This document shows positions 15,188 to 23,682 of a stretch of 64,000 nucleotides of DNA, piece by piece; positions within the stretch are counted from its first letter, which is position 1, and every line of letters begins with the position of its first letter. A model generated the notes under the pieces. That model was not told the DNA's origin. It saw nothing but the letters and a program-made list of their open reading frames with translations, and did no database searches. Position numbers and translations under genes: made by a program. The stretch lies in the NCBI GenBank assembly GCA_046331175.1, contig JAXLRI010000005.1, positions 434,001 to 498,000 of the forward strand, given 5' to 3'. This DNA is from JAWKIW01 sp046331175. GTDB lineage: Bacteria > Actinomycetota > Acidimicrobiia > Acidimicrobiales > Acidimicrobilacustridaceae.

Positions 15188-16429
15188 TCAGAGCACGCCG
15201 ACGACGTCGGCGTCGAGGCGGGGGAACAGCGCCTCCATGAGCCCCGCCCGGCGGCCGAGCGTGACGTCGTCGATCCGGTCGGCCAGCCCCTGGGCCCCCC
15301 ACCGGCCGAAGACCAGGGCGCCGAACCAGTCGGGGGCGATGCCGACGCCCACCTCGTCGAAGGGGTCCTCGACGCCGGGGGCCGGCAGCACCTCGGTGAC
15401 GGCGCCGCCGGACAGGACCAGCTCGACGCCGGTGGCGTACAGCGAGAGGTGGACGGTGTCGTCGCGCGCGCCGTAGCGGGAGGCGGCGAGGCGCTCGCTC
15501 AGCACCGGTCGGAGGGCGTCGAGGAGCCGGACCGGGTCGGGCACGCGGACGTAGAGGCCGAGGCCGTAGGGGACCTCACCGCCGATGGCCGCCAACCGGG
15601 CACCGTGGGCGGTGCCGGCCGGGACGTAGGCGACCGGCAGCAGCCGCCGGGCGTCGGCGTCGGCGAGCATCCAGGCGACGAGGGCGTCGGAGACGCCGTC
15701 GTCGGCCGCCAGCGACGGGTCCAGCTCGAGGCGGTGCTCGTCGCCGATGATCGACAGGCCGGCCAGGCCGACGGGTGCGCCGGCCCGCTCGGCGACGACG
15801 ATCCGCTCCCACTCGGCGTCGGTGCAGGCGGAGAGGTGGTTGCGCCAGGTGGCGGCGGTGCGGCGGGCGAGCACGCCGTGGCGCAGGCGCAGGGTGCGGT
15901 CGAGCTCGACCAGCACGTCCACGTCGGCCTCGTGGGCGAGCCGCACCGTCACCGCCGGATCAGGGCGGAGCCGCTCGGGGTCGGGCAGCACGAGCCGGGG
16001 GAAGTCGAGGCCGTAGCCGTACCCGAACCGCCGGTAGAAGTACGGGATGCCGCCGATGAGGGTGGCCAGGGCGCCGCGGCGGTCGGCCTCGGCGTGGTGC
16101 TCGTCGACCTGGCGGCGGACGAGGCCCCGGCGCTGGTGGCGAGGGTCGGTGGCGACGTACTCGATCTGGGAGACCGGGACGGGCGCGCCGTCCACCTCGA
16201 GCACGTGGTCGAGGAGGGCCGAGGCGGCCACCACGGTGCCGTCGGCATCGGTGACCACCGTCCAGTCGGCCACCGACGCGCCGGGACCGGTCAGCGCGGC
16301 CCGGACCCCGGGCTCGTCGGAGGCGCCGAAGGCGGCGACCTCCACCGCCACGACGTCCTCGACGTCGTCGGGGCTCGCCCGCCGCAGCACCAGCCCGTCG
16401 CCGAGGTCCTGGGGCAGGGCGCCGTCCAT
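15188..16429 (-). CDS. Eis-like GNAT N-acetyltransferase
   Basis: A 413-residue protein with the two-GNAT-plus-SCP2-like layout of the Eis family. The N-terminal GNAT shows IEYVATDPRHQRRGLVRRQVDEHHAEADRRG (acetyl-CoA pyrophosphate loop, R-R-x-x-G-L) and GIPYFYRRFGYGY. A second degenerate GNAT spans about residues 155-290 and a C-terminal sterol-carrier-like domain follows, ending in LFPRLDADVVGVL. Eis in mycobacteria acetylates amines including aminoglycosides; the substrate here is unknown. The C-terminal carboxylate is used as catalytic base in Eis, and this protein ends in Leu. ATG 16429 follows CATGCT (16436-16441) by six bases. Confidence 0.82.
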   Translation of the reverse strand: MDGALPQDLGDGLVLRRASPDDVEDVVAVEVAAFGASDEPGVRAALTGPGASVADWTVVTDADGTVVAASALLDHVLEVDGAPVPVSQIEYVATDPRHQRRGLVRRQVDEHHAEADRRGALATLIGGIPYFYRRFGYGYGLDFPRLVLPDPERLRPDPAVTVRLAHEADVDVLVELDRTLRLRHGVLARRTAATWRNHLSACTDAEWERIVVAERAGAPVGLAGLSIIGDEHRLELDPSLAADDGVSDALVAWMLADADARRLLPVAYVPAGTAHGARLAAIGGEVPYGLGLYVRVPDPVRLLDALRPVLSERLAASRYGARDDTVHLSLYATGVELVLSGGAVTEVLPAPGVEDPFDEVGVGIAPDWFGALVFGRWGAQGLADRIDDVTLGRRAGLMEALFPRLDADVVGVL

Positions 16430-16510
16430 CGACCCAGCATGCCCCAGGGCGTCGGGGATCGCGGCCGCGATCGCCCGCCGACGACGACCGTGGCACGGTC
16501 AGGGCCACCG

Positions 16511-16550
16511 CACCTCGGCGCACCTCGGCGCACCTCGGCGGATCTCGGCG
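16511..16550. repeat. 10-bp x 4 tandem repeat
   Basis: CACCTCGGCG is repeated three times (16511-16540), followed by GATCTCGGCG (16541-16550). It lies in the 173-bp divergent gap between the Eis-like gene (start 16429) and the M50 protease gene (start 16603), about 40 bases upstream of the protease -10-like hexamer, one DNA helical turn per unit. Confidence 0.9.
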
Positions 16551-16602
16551 GATCGGCGGCCGGCCCCGGGCCGAGGGGTCGGGCCCGGTACCCTGATCCG
16601 CC

Positions 16603-18009
16603 ATGGGCAAGAAGCCCCACTTCCACCTCTTCGGCGTCCCCGTGCGCATCGAGCCGGTGTTCTTCGTGATCATCGGCGTGTTCGGCCTCAGCTTCCCACC
16701 GCCGTTCATCGTCACGTGGATCGTCATCGCCACCGTCTCGGTGCTGGTGCACGAGATGGGCCACGCCCTCGCGTTCAAGTCGTTCGGCATCCAGCCGAGC
16801 GTCGTGCTCTACGGCATGGGCGGGCTCACGTCCGGTTCGGGCCGGCTCACCCCGGCCCGCAGCATCGTGGTGAGCCTGGCCGGTCCGCTGTCGACCCTCA
16901 TCCTGTTCGGGCTGCCGGCGCTGTGGGTCTCACGCACCGACGCGTCGCTGTCGGTCGACGCCGACCTCGTGCTCCAGCAGGTGATCTTCATCAACGTGGG
17001 CTGGGCCGTGCTCAACCTCCTGCCGATCCTTCCCCTCGACGGCGGCAACGTCTGCGCATCGGTCCTCGACGTGTTCACCCACGGCCGGGGACGGCGACCG
17101 GCGGCGGTCATCTCCATCGTGCTGGCCGGGGTGGTGGCCCTGTGGGGCTTGTTCACCCCCGGCATGATGTTCGTGGGCTTCCTCGGCGTGATGTTCGCCG
17201 GGATGAACGTCGCCGCCCTCACCCGCGACCAGAAGGCGGGCCTCGACGAGGACCTGGCCGAGGCCCACCGGGCCCTGGTCGCCCAGCAGCCCCACCTCGC
17301 CGAGCGCCACGCCCGCGACGTGCTGGCCCACCGCCCGTCGCCCGCCACCGCGGCCTGGGCCCGCGAGCTGCTCGGCTGGTCGCGGTTGTGGCAGGGCGAC
17401 CTGGTCGGCGCCCAGCAGGCCGTCCAGGTGCCGCCCGCAGCTGCGCCTCTGCCCGGCACGCCGGCCCCCGCCGGCCCCAGCCAGGCCTTCCAGGCGGCCG
17501 TGGCCATGGCCGCCGGCCACCGCGACCAGGGTCTCGCCGTGCTCACCTGGTCCCTCGCCAACGAGCAGCCGGGGCCGTCCCAGCTGCTCGGCGTGATGGC
17601 GGTCGCCCGCCTGGGCCTCACCGATGCGCTGGTGCGCGAGCTGCTGGCGCTGGGCCCCGAGCCGGGCATGCGGACCGGCCGGGTCGTCGTCCAGCTGCTC
17701 GACTACGCCGGGTTCCGGGCCGAGTCGCTGCAGGCGGCGCACCTCGTCACCTCGGCCGTGCCCCGGCCCGACGTCCCCGGCCCCGCCGGGACCCAGGCCG
17801 CCCCGGGCTGGCCGCCGGCGACGCCCGGCGTCCCCGAGGCGACGCCGTGGGCCCGACCTCCGGGACCGGCCGGCACCGCTGGGCCCTGGCCGGCCGCACC
17901 CGGTCCGGTGGCCCCCGAGGAGCCCGCCGCCGGTCCCGGTTGGGTGGCGCCCCCGGCCGATCGTGGCCCCCGGCACCCGGATCGTCCTGGGCCCTCGGCC
18001 CCCTGGTAG
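16603..18009 (+). CDS. Site-2 protease (M50) family metallopeptidase with TPR-like tail
   Basis: A 468-residue polytopic membrane zinc protease. HEMGH at residues 50-54 is the metal-binding H-E-x-x-H, and NLLPILPLDGGN (about 138-149) supplies the third ligand Asp. Hydrophobic helices flank both. After about residue 205 there is a soluble helical region that could form TPR-like repeats (ALVAQQPHLAERHARDVLAHRP), then from about 385 a long Pro/Ala/Gly-rich disordered tail. Family members cut transmembrane substrates such as anti-sigma factors. ATG 16603 follows TACCCT (16589-16594) by eight bases. No sigma or anti-sigma gene is adjacent. Confidence 0.87.
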   Translation: MGKKPHFHLFGVPVRIEPVFFVIIGVFGLSFPPPFIVTWIVIATVSVLVHEMGHALAFKSFGIQPSVVLYGMGGLTSGSGRLTPARSIVVSLAGPLSTLILFGLPALWVSRTDASLSVDADLVLQQVIFINVGWAVLNLLPILPLDGGNVCASVLDVFTHGRGRRPAAVISIVLAGVVALWGLFTPGMMFVGFLGVMFAGMNVAALTRDQKAGLDEDLAEAHRALVAQQPHLAERHARDVLAHRPSPATAAWARELLGWSRLWQGDLVGAQQAVQVPPAAAPLPGTPAPAGPSQAFQAAVAMAAGHRDQGLAVLTWSLANEQPGPSQLLGVMAVARLGLTDALVRELLALGPEPGMRTGRVVVQLLDYAGFRAESLQAAHLVTSAVPRPDVPGPAGTQAAPGWPPATPGVPEATPWARPPGPAGTAGPWPAAPGPVAPEEPAAGPGWVAPPADRGPRHPDRPGPSAPW

Positions 18010-18027
18010 GCGGACACCGGCGGTTCG

Positions 18028-18073
18028 GGCCGCGCTGGTCACCGGCTGTTCAGGCCGCGCTGGTCACCGGCTG
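18028..18073. repeat. 21-bp tandem duplication overlapping the alkB-like stop
   Basis: The 21-bp sequence at 18028-18048 recurs at 18053-18073 (25-bp period). The second copy contains the stop codon of the minus-strand AlkB gene (18064-18066). It fills most of the gap between the convergent protease and AlkB genes. Confidence 0.85.
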
Positions 18074-18762
18074 CCTCGGTCCGTCGGCTCCCCGGCCGGG
18101 GGAGCGGTCGCGTCGGGGTCGAGCCCGCGCTGGCGGAACGACAGGCTGATGCGGGGGCCGGCCACGCCGGCGGCCTTGGGCACGGCGTGGTCCCAGGTGC
18201 GCTGGCAGGTGCCGCCCATCACGAGCAGGTCGCCGTGGCCGGGGCGGAGGCGCACCGACGGTCCGCCGCCCTTGGGGCGCAGGGCGAACGGCCGGGTTGC
18301 CCCCAGGGTGAGCACCGCGACCAGCGCGGTCGGCTGCTCGCGCAGGATGCGGTCGCCGTGCCAGGCGACGCTGTCGCGCCCGTCCCGGTAGAGGTTGGCG
18401 CCCACCGACCGCAGCGGCGCCCCGTAGGACGCCGTCAGGGCGTCGGCCATGGCATCGAGCACCGGGGCCAGACCCGCCACGGCGTCGAGCACGGGCCGCC
18501 CCCAGCAGCTGAGCCGGGGCTCGTCGACCCAGCGGTCGTACATCTGGACGCGGCGGCTCCGCCAGCCGGCCCCGGCGAGGAGGGCGTCGACCAGGTCGGC
18601 GCCGCCGGTGAGCCAGCCGGGGACCACGTCGACCCACGCGCCGGCGCCCAGCTCGCGGCGGCGACGGGTGGCGAAGGCGGTGTCGACGTGGGCGGGAGCG
18701 GTGTCGAACAGCCCGGGGGCGTGGGCCAGGCCGGTGGGCGCGTCGGCGGGGGAGGACGGCAC
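18064..18762 (-). CDS. AlkB-like 2-oxoglutarate/Fe(II) dioxygenase
   Basis: A 232-residue protein of the AlkB family, which repairs alkylated bases in DNA or RNA by oxidative demethylation. The double-stranded beta-helix core has NLYRDGRDSVAWHGDR with the Fe ligands His135 and Asp137, the third ligand His192 in TWDHAVPK, and Arg204/Arg210 in RISLSFR for 2-oxoglutarate binding. GLWGRP-like CWGRP precedes the core. Length fits bacterial AlkB/ALKBH2-like proteins. The start is GTG 18762; TAGGCT (18770-18775) lies seven bases upstream. No Ada-type regulator is nearby. Confidence 0.9.
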   Translation of the reverse strand: MPSSPADAPTGLAHAPGLFDTAPAHVDTAFATRRRRELGAGAWVDVVPGWLTGGADLVDALLAGAGWRSRRVQMYDRWVDEPRLSCWGRPVLDAVAGLAPVLDAMADALTASYGAPLRSVGANLYRDGRDSVAWHGDRILREQPTALVAVLTLGATRPFALRPKGGGPSVRLRPGHGDLLVMGGTCQRTWDHAVPKAAGVAGPRISLSFRQRGLDPDATAPPAGEPTDRGSR

Positions 18763-18922
18763 GCCACCCAGCCTAGCGAACGCCTGTTCGTCTGGCGGGC
18801 AGCAGGTCGAGACGGACCGGGGGACGGGGCGAGGGGGGCGACCGGGGACGATCGGCGGACGACCGGGGGGACGGGGTGATCGACCGTCGGGGGCCAGGTG
18901 CCGGGGCCCACCCAGACCGCTC

Positions 18923-18938
18923 TTGACCGCTCGGTCAA
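18923..18938. promoter_or_regulatory. Perfect dyad TTGACCG-CT-CGGTCAA upstream of an acyl-CoA dehydrogenase
   Basis: TTGACCG (18923-18929) and CGGTCAA (18932-18938) form a seven-base inverted repeat around CT. TTGACC is also a good -35 hexamer, 19 bases upstream of CAGACT (18948-18953), which lies six bases before the ATG at 18960. A repressor bound here would cover the -35 element. The shape is that of TetR-family operators controlling fatty-acid catabolism genes in actinobacteria, which is inference since no regulator gene is adjacent. Confidence 0.65.
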
Positions 18939-18959
18939 GTGTTCTGCCAGACTGCGGCC

Positions 18960-20186
18960 ATGGCCATCGACTTCACGTTCCCGCCCGAGATCGACGAGAT
19001 CCGCCACCGCGTCGCCGAGTTCATGGCGACGGTCGTGCGCCCGGTCGAGCAGCGCGCCGACGACGAGTCGTGGGGCCGCGACGAGTGGGTGCGGGCGATC
19101 ATCGACATGCGCGGTGCGGCCAAGGATGCGGGGCTCTGGCTGCCGCACATGCCGGCGGAGTGGGGCGGCATGGGCCTCGGCCACGTGGCCATGGCGGCGG
19201 TGTCGGCCGAGGCGGGCAAGACCCGCATGGGGCCGTTCGCCCTCAACGCCCAGGCGCCCGACGAGGGCAACATGCACACGCTCCTGCACTGGGCCACCGA
19301 CCAGCAGAAGCAGGACTACCTGAAGCCGCTGTGCGAGGGCCGGGTTCGCTCGTGCTTCGCCATGACCGAGCCCGAGGTCGCCGGCTCCGATCCCACGCTG
19401 ATCCGCACCCACGCCTACCAGGACGGCGACGAGTGGGTGATCAACGGCCACAAGTGGTTCATCTCCGGGGCGCGCGGTGCCCGGTTCGCCATCCTCATCG
19501 CCCGCACCGAGGAGGATCCCGAGGTGCCCCAAGCGGCCAACTCGGCGTTCATCGTCGACACCGACCTGCCCGGGTGGAACATCGTGCGCGACGTCGCCAC
19601 CATGTCGGGCAGCCACAACCACTGCGAGATCCTCATCGAGGACCTGCGGGTGCACGGCGACAAGATGCTCGGCGGTCGCGGCCAGGGCCACCTGCTCGGC
19701 CAGGCCCGGCTGGGCCCGGCCCGCCTCGCGCACTGCATGCGCTGGATCGGCCAGGCCGAGGTGGCCCTCGACATGATGGTCGACCGGTCCCTCGAGCGGT
19801 ACAGCCACGGGTCGCTGCTGGCCGAGAAGCAGGGCATCCAGTGGCTCATCGCCGACTCCGCCATCGAGCTGTACCAGTGCAAGCTCATGGTCCTGCACGC
19901 GGCGTACCTCATCGACGCCGGGGTCGACTTCCGCGGCGAGGTGTCGATGGCCAAGCACTTCGTGGCCAACTCGCTGTGGCGCATCATCGACCGCGCCATC
20001 CAGGTCCACGGCGCCCTCGGCTACTCCACCGACACGCCCCTGGCCGCCATGCTCCAGCAGGCCCGCTGGGCCCGCTTCGCCGACGGGGCCGACGAGATCC
20101 ACATGATGCGCATCGCCGAGCGCACCATCGCCGCCTACCGCGACACCGGCTCGACCAAGGCGGCCACCGGCAACCTGCCGCTGTAG
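18960..20186 (+). CDS. Acyl-CoA dehydrogenase family protein
   Basis: A 408-residue flavoprotein of the acyl-CoA dehydrogenase family. It has CFAMTEPEVAGSDPT (FAD/substrate-binding middle domain), GDEWVINGHKWFISGA, and a C-terminal helical domain with IDRAIQVHGALGYSTDTPLA and RFADGADEIHMMRIAERT. This HGALGYS...DG form resembles ACAD10/11-like long dehydrogenases acting on unusual or 4-hydroxy acyl-CoAs, but the substrate is not readable. ATG 18960 is chosen because a CAGACT hexamer lies six bases upstream and the family N-terminus (FTFPPEIDEIRHRV) follows. A palindromic operator candidate sits 21 bases before the start. Confidence 0.9.
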   Translation: MAIDFTFPPEIDEIRHRVAEFMATVVRPVEQRADDESWGRDEWVRAIIDMRGAAKDAGLWLPHMPAEWGGMGLGHVAMAAVSAEAGKTRMGPFALNAQAPDEGNMHTLLHWATDQQKQDYLKPLCEGRVRSCFAMTEPEVAGSDPTLIRTHAYQDGDEWVINGHKWFISGARGARFAILIARTEEDPEVPQAANSAFIVDTDLPGWNIVRDVATMSGSHNHCEILIEDLRVHGDKMLGGRGQGHLLGQARLGPARLAHCMRWIGQAEVALDMMVDRSLERYSHGSLLAEKQGIQWLIADSAIELYQCKLMVLHAAYLIDAGVDFRGEVSMAKHFVANSLWRIIDRAIQVHGALGYSTDTPLAAMLQQARWARFADGADEIHMMRIAERTIAAYRDTGSTKAATGNLPL

Positions 20187-20211
20187 CGCCGTCCCGGTGC
20201 CCGGCCGGGTC

Positions 20212-20247
20212 GTCGCCCGGGCCGTCGCCCGGGCCGTCGCCCGGTCG
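20212..20247. repeat. 12-bp x 3 tandem repeat between convergent genes
   Basis: GTCGCCCGGGCC occurs at 20212-20223 and 20224-20235, with a third imperfect unit at 20236-20247. It occupies the gap between the acyl-CoA dehydrogenase stop (20186) and the stop of the next, convergent gene (20250). Each unit contains the palindrome GCCCGGGC. Confidence 0.85.
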
Positions 20248-20249
20248 TC

Positions 20250-21959
20250 TCAGTCGTCGTCGTCGAGGCCGGCGGGGGCGGAGCCGGGGGCCACGGTGGT
20301 GGGGGTGGTGCCCACGCTCGGCCACGCCATCGGCGTGATCTTGATCTTGTAGGCGTCGGTGTTGTTGGCCGACGGGTGCGTGCGGCCGGCCGGCCCGGCG
20401 CCGATCGCCTCGAGCACGTTCAGCACCATCTTCTGGATCTGGCACGCGGGGCCGCCGGCGGGCAGGGCCGGGCAGGCGTCGTCGAGCGGCGGGATCAGCC
20501 AGAACGTGCCGGCCGAGAACACCCCGGCCCCGCTCGGTGTCGTGTACCAGGTCATGTGGGCGACGCTCTTGCGGCCCTTGCAGGTGACCGGCGACTCGCT
20601 GAGGATCTGGATGGAGGGGGGCGTGGGCACGCCGGGGGTGACCCGGTCGTACTCGTTGCCCACGGCCTCGGGCCACCGGTCGCCCTTCTTGACGCCGGTG
20701 CCGGCGAACACCCACGCGTCGGGCTCGGTGATGGCGAGGTCGGCCTTGACCGGGTTGCACTCGTAGAAGTTGCCGACGATGGTGCTCTCGGGTCGGTTGA
20801 TGGGGGGCGACCGCCACTCGACGGTGGCGTCGGCCGGGTTGGCCTTGGTGGCGGGATCCTCGGCCGCCGACCGGTAGTTGGCCTGCCGACGGGCCGGCCC
20901 GAGTGGCGACGGCTCGAGGCGGATCTTGCGGTAGATGGCGTTGGCCCCGAGGAAGGCGAGGTTCACGCCCTGGTCGCGCGCCGAGGCGAGGGCGGCGGCC
21001 ATGGTGGGGGAGTAGTACTCGTCGTGGCCGCCGCTGACGAGGCCCCGGTGCTGGAGCAGCAGCTGGGGGCGCTGGTCGAGGTCGATGTCGGTCCAGTAGG
21101 TGACGTCGAGGCCGTGCTGCTCGGCGAACCACACCAGCTCGAACTCGCGCCCGAAGAACTCACCCGAGCCGTTGCCGTTGTAGGGCCGGTCGAAGCTGAC
21201 GACCTTGCCGCGGCCGGCGCCGCCGCCGGGCCCCGAGTACTGGTTGGCGCCGCCCCAGTCGTTGTACGCCTGCCACGTGGTGACCGAGCTCTGGATGACC
21301 AGGTCGGCGCGGCTGGCGTCGTCGCGGACGACGAGCGGCACGTAGGTGGAGCCACCGTCGGCGCTCTCGAGCTTGAGCAGGTACATGCCAGGCGGCCAGG
21401 ACTCGGTGGGGGTGGTGAGCGACGGCGACCACGGTGCCTCGCGCATGCCGGTGGCCTTGTCGACGGTGGCGGGGGCCTGGACGACACCCGGCTGGGGGTC
21501 GGAGCGCCACACCTCCCGGGCGCCGATGCCGCCGTAGTACCCCATGCGGAACGCCCGGACCGACCAGGGGGTGGCGCTGGACACGAACAGGGTGACGGGC
21601 TGGCCGGCGTCGACGCTGGTGGCCGAGGCGAAGCCGCGCACCTTGTCCCACATCGCCCTGTCGTCGGCGAGCTGCCAGCCCTGGGTGCCGGGCTTGGCGT
21701 TCTCGGCGGCGATCCAGCCGGGGCGCCGCCACGCCGGCGTGGTCGAGTCGTCGGCGACCGTGGCGGAGCCGTCGCCGCTGGTCGGGTCGGCCCCGCCGCC
21801 GTCGGGCACGGTCACCCCGGCGCCCGCGGTCTCCGCCGGGCCCTTGGGCAGCGCGACGAACGTGGCGCTGGCCAGCGTCACCACCGCGATGGCCACCATG
21901 AGCAGCTGCGTGGGGCGCAGCCGCTGGTGCACACGAGGGGACGGGCCGGCCCGGGACAT
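20250..21959 (-). CDS. N,N-dimethylformamidase beta-subunit-like exported protein
   Basis: A 569-residue protein with an N-terminal signal-anchor (residues about 19-38, LLMVAIAVVTLASATFVAL) after a basic leader. The ectodomain begins with an Ig-like part (GWIAAENAKPGTQGWQL, VTLFVSSATPWSVRAFRMGYYGG) and then a domain with VIQSSVTTWQAYNDWGGANQYS, VSFDRPYNGNGSGEFFGREFELV, VTYWTDIDLD, GLVSGGHDEYYSP and LAFLGANAIYRKIRL. These are the marks of the dimethylformamidase large-subunit family domain, widespread in actinobacteria as secreted proteins of unknown activity. ATG 21959 follows TAGGCT (21970-21975) by ten bases. No small DMFase subunit is adjacent, so DMFase activity is not implied. Confidence 0.82.
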   Translation of the reverse strand: MSRAGPSPRVHQRLRPTQLLMVAIAVVTLASATFVALPKGPAETAGAGVTVPDGGGADPTSGDGSATVADDSTTPAWRRPGWIAAENAKPGTQGWQLADDRAMWDKVRGFASATSVDAGQPVTLFVSSATPWSVRAFRMGYYGGIGAREVWRSDPQPGVVQAPATVDKATGMREAPWSPSLTTPTESWPPGMYLLKLESADGGSTYVPLVVRDDASRADLVIQSSVTTWQAYNDWGGANQYSGPGGGAGRGKVVSFDRPYNGNGSGEFFGREFELVWFAEQHGLDVTYWTDIDLDQRPQLLLQHRGLVSGGHDEYYSPTMAAALASARDQGVNLAFLGANAIYRKIRLEPSPLGPARRQANYRSAAEDPATKANPADATVEWRSPPINRPESTIVGNFYECNPVKADLAITEPDAWVFAGTGVKKGDRWPEAVGNEYDRVTPGVPTPPSIQILSESPVTCKGRKSVAHMTWYTTPSGAGVFSAGTFWLIPPLDDACPALPAGGPACQIQKMVLNVLEAIGAGPAGRTHPSANNTDAYKIKITPMAWPSVGTTPTTVAPGSAPAGLDDDD

Positions 21960-22164
21960 ACAGCGGACGAGCCTACGACCGGGCTCTCCGTGGATCGGGG
22001 ATGGCCGCGACCGGCGCGGGTGGCGGGCTCGCCCGCACGGGGTGATGCCCCGATCGGCTGCCGACGGCGACGATACTGGCCCGGTTCCGGCCCGACCTCG
22101 GGCGCAGGACGGCAGGCACGTCTGGGGTCGGGCAGCCGGCGAAGGACCAGCAACGGAGGGCCCG

Positions 22165-23613
22165 ATGGGCGACGAAGCAGCGACACCGGCGACCGAGGGC
22201 GGGGCCACCGACGGCAGCTCGGACGCGGCGCCCGACGCGGGCGCCACCGCCGAGGGCGGGGCCACCGCCACCCGCGCCAGCGGCCTGCGGCGCTGGTCGG
22301 TGCGCCTGCTGATGGTCGTCGTGGTGCTCGCCATCCTGGCCAGCACCGTGGCCATCTGGAGCCACCGGGCCCTGTTCAACACCGACGTGTGGGTCGCCAA
22401 CGTCGATGCCGTCATCGCCGACCCCGAGGTCACCGACGCCCTCGCCACGCGCCTCACCGACCAGATCGTCAACGGCCTGCAGCTGCAGTCCCGCCTCCGC
22501 AACGCGCTGCCCGACAACCAGAAGTTCCTCGCGGTGCCGCTGAGCGCCGGGTTGGGCCAGCTCGTCGATCGCGTCACCAAGGAGGTGCTGCAGAGCGACA
22601 CCTTCCAGGAGTACTGGTCGAAGGTGAACCGCGTCGTGCACGAGAAGCTGGTCGCGTTCCTGCGCGGCGAGACCACCTACGTGCAGCTCGACGACGGGGG
22701 ACAGGTGGTGATCGACCTGACCCCGCTCATCGGCAACATCTTGAACAAGCTGCAGAGCGCCGCTCCCGACATCTTCGGGCAGGGCTTCACCATCCCGGTG
22801 GTCAACGTCGACGTGGCGCCGGGCGAGGCCCGCCAGAAGATCGAGAGCTCGCTCGGCATCCAGCTGCCCCAGGACTTCGGCCGGTTCACCGTGTTCCAGT
22901 CCGACCAGCTGGAGATGGTCCAGAAGGGGGTCACGATCTTCGACCGGCTGGTCATCGTCCTGCCCATCGTGACCGTGCTGCTGATGATCGTGATGATCGC
23001 CGTGTCGGTGCACCGGTTGCGCACGGCGCTGGCCCTCGGCATCGCGCTGATCGTGTCGATGATCCTCACCAACGCCCTGTTCCAGGCGGTGACGAACCAG
23101 ATCCTCGGCATCATCAAGGGCACCGCCGCGAAGAACGGCGCCCTCATCTTGTTCGGCAACCTGCTCGGCGAGCTCCGGGCCATCACCAACTGGGTGATCA
23201 TCGTCGGCGTCGTGCTGGCGGTCGGCGCGTTCCTCGCCGGCGACAGCAAGCTGGCACGCCTCATCCGCCGTCAGGTCGGCATCGTCGTCGGCCGGATCGA
23301 CCACGCCACCAAGGGCGACGAGCGTGCCCTGCCGTCGCCCGAGGACGGGACGACGGCCCGGGCCGTGCTGTGGATCACCGCCCACGCCACGGGCCTCCGC
23401 TACGCCGGCCTGGCGGTCGGGATCGGCTGGCTCGCCCTGGTGTCGGCCACCTGGGGATCGCTGATCGGCGTGCTGGTCGTCATCGGCCTCTACGAGCTCG
23501 GCCTCGAGCTGCTCGCCCCGTCGAGCCAGGTGGTCCGAGCGCGCCAGGTCATCGACCGGGCCGGCCAGTCGGCCAAGGCGACCCTGGCCGGGGGCGACGC
23601 CGGCAGCGGCTGA
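22165..23613 (+). CDS. Polytopic membrane protein, function unknown
   Basis: A 482-residue protein with an acidic, Ala/Gly/Thr-rich N-terminal cytoplasmic tail (residues 1-40), a first membrane helix at about 47-64, a large extracytoplasmic region to about residue 270 rich in Val, Asp and Gln (FNTDVWVANVDAVIADPEV, VPLSAGLGQLVDRVTKEVL), then helices at about 273-296, 300-325, 350-370 and 415-455. A GGAGGG Shine-Dalgarno lies four bases before ATG 22165, one of the few strong ones in the window. It resembles integral membrane proteins common in actinobacteria without known role. It ends 17 bases before a 17-bp perfect terminator hairpin. Confidence 0.8.
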   Translation: MGDEAATPATEGGATDGSSDAAPDAGATAEGGATATRASGLRRWSVRLLMVVVVLAILASTVAIWSHRALFNTDVWVANVDAVIADPEVTDALATRLTDQIVNGLQLQSRLRNALPDNQKFLAVPLSAGLGQLVDRVTKEVLQSDTFQEYWSKVNRVVHEKLVAFLRGETTYVQLDDGGQVVIDLTPLIGNILNKLQSAAPDIFGQGFTIPVVNVDVAPGEARQKIESSLGIQLPQDFGRFTVFQSDQLEMVQKGVTIFDRLVIVLPIVTVLLMIVMIAVSVHRLRTALALGIALIVSMILTNALFQAVTNQILGIIKGTAAKNGALILFGNLLGELRAITNWVIIVGVVLAVGAFLAGDSKLARLIRRQVGIVVGRIDHATKGDERALPSPEDGTTARAVLWITAHATGLRYAGLAVGIGWLALVSATWGSLIGVLVVIGLYELGLELLAPSSQVVRARQVIDRAGQSAKATLAGGDAGSG

Positions 23614-23630
23614 CGGTCTGCGGACCGGCC

Positions 23631-23675
23631 ACCACCTCGACGCCGTCCGCCGCGGGGCGACGGCGTCGAGGTGGT
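23631..23675. terminator. 17-bp perfect-stem bidirectional terminator
   Basis: Bases 23631-23647 (ACCACCTCGACGCCGTC) pair without mismatch with 23659-23675 around an 11-base loop. It sits between two converging genes that stop at 23613 and 23683, eight bases from the latter, and is the strongest inverted repeat seen in the window. Confidence 0.85.
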
Positions 23676-23682
23676 CGGCGGG

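Noticed and set aside
20250..21959. True dimethylformamidase
   Set aside because: Only the large-subunit-like domain is present, fused to a signal anchor, and no small-subunit gene is adjacent; many actinobacterial proteins of this family have unknown activity.
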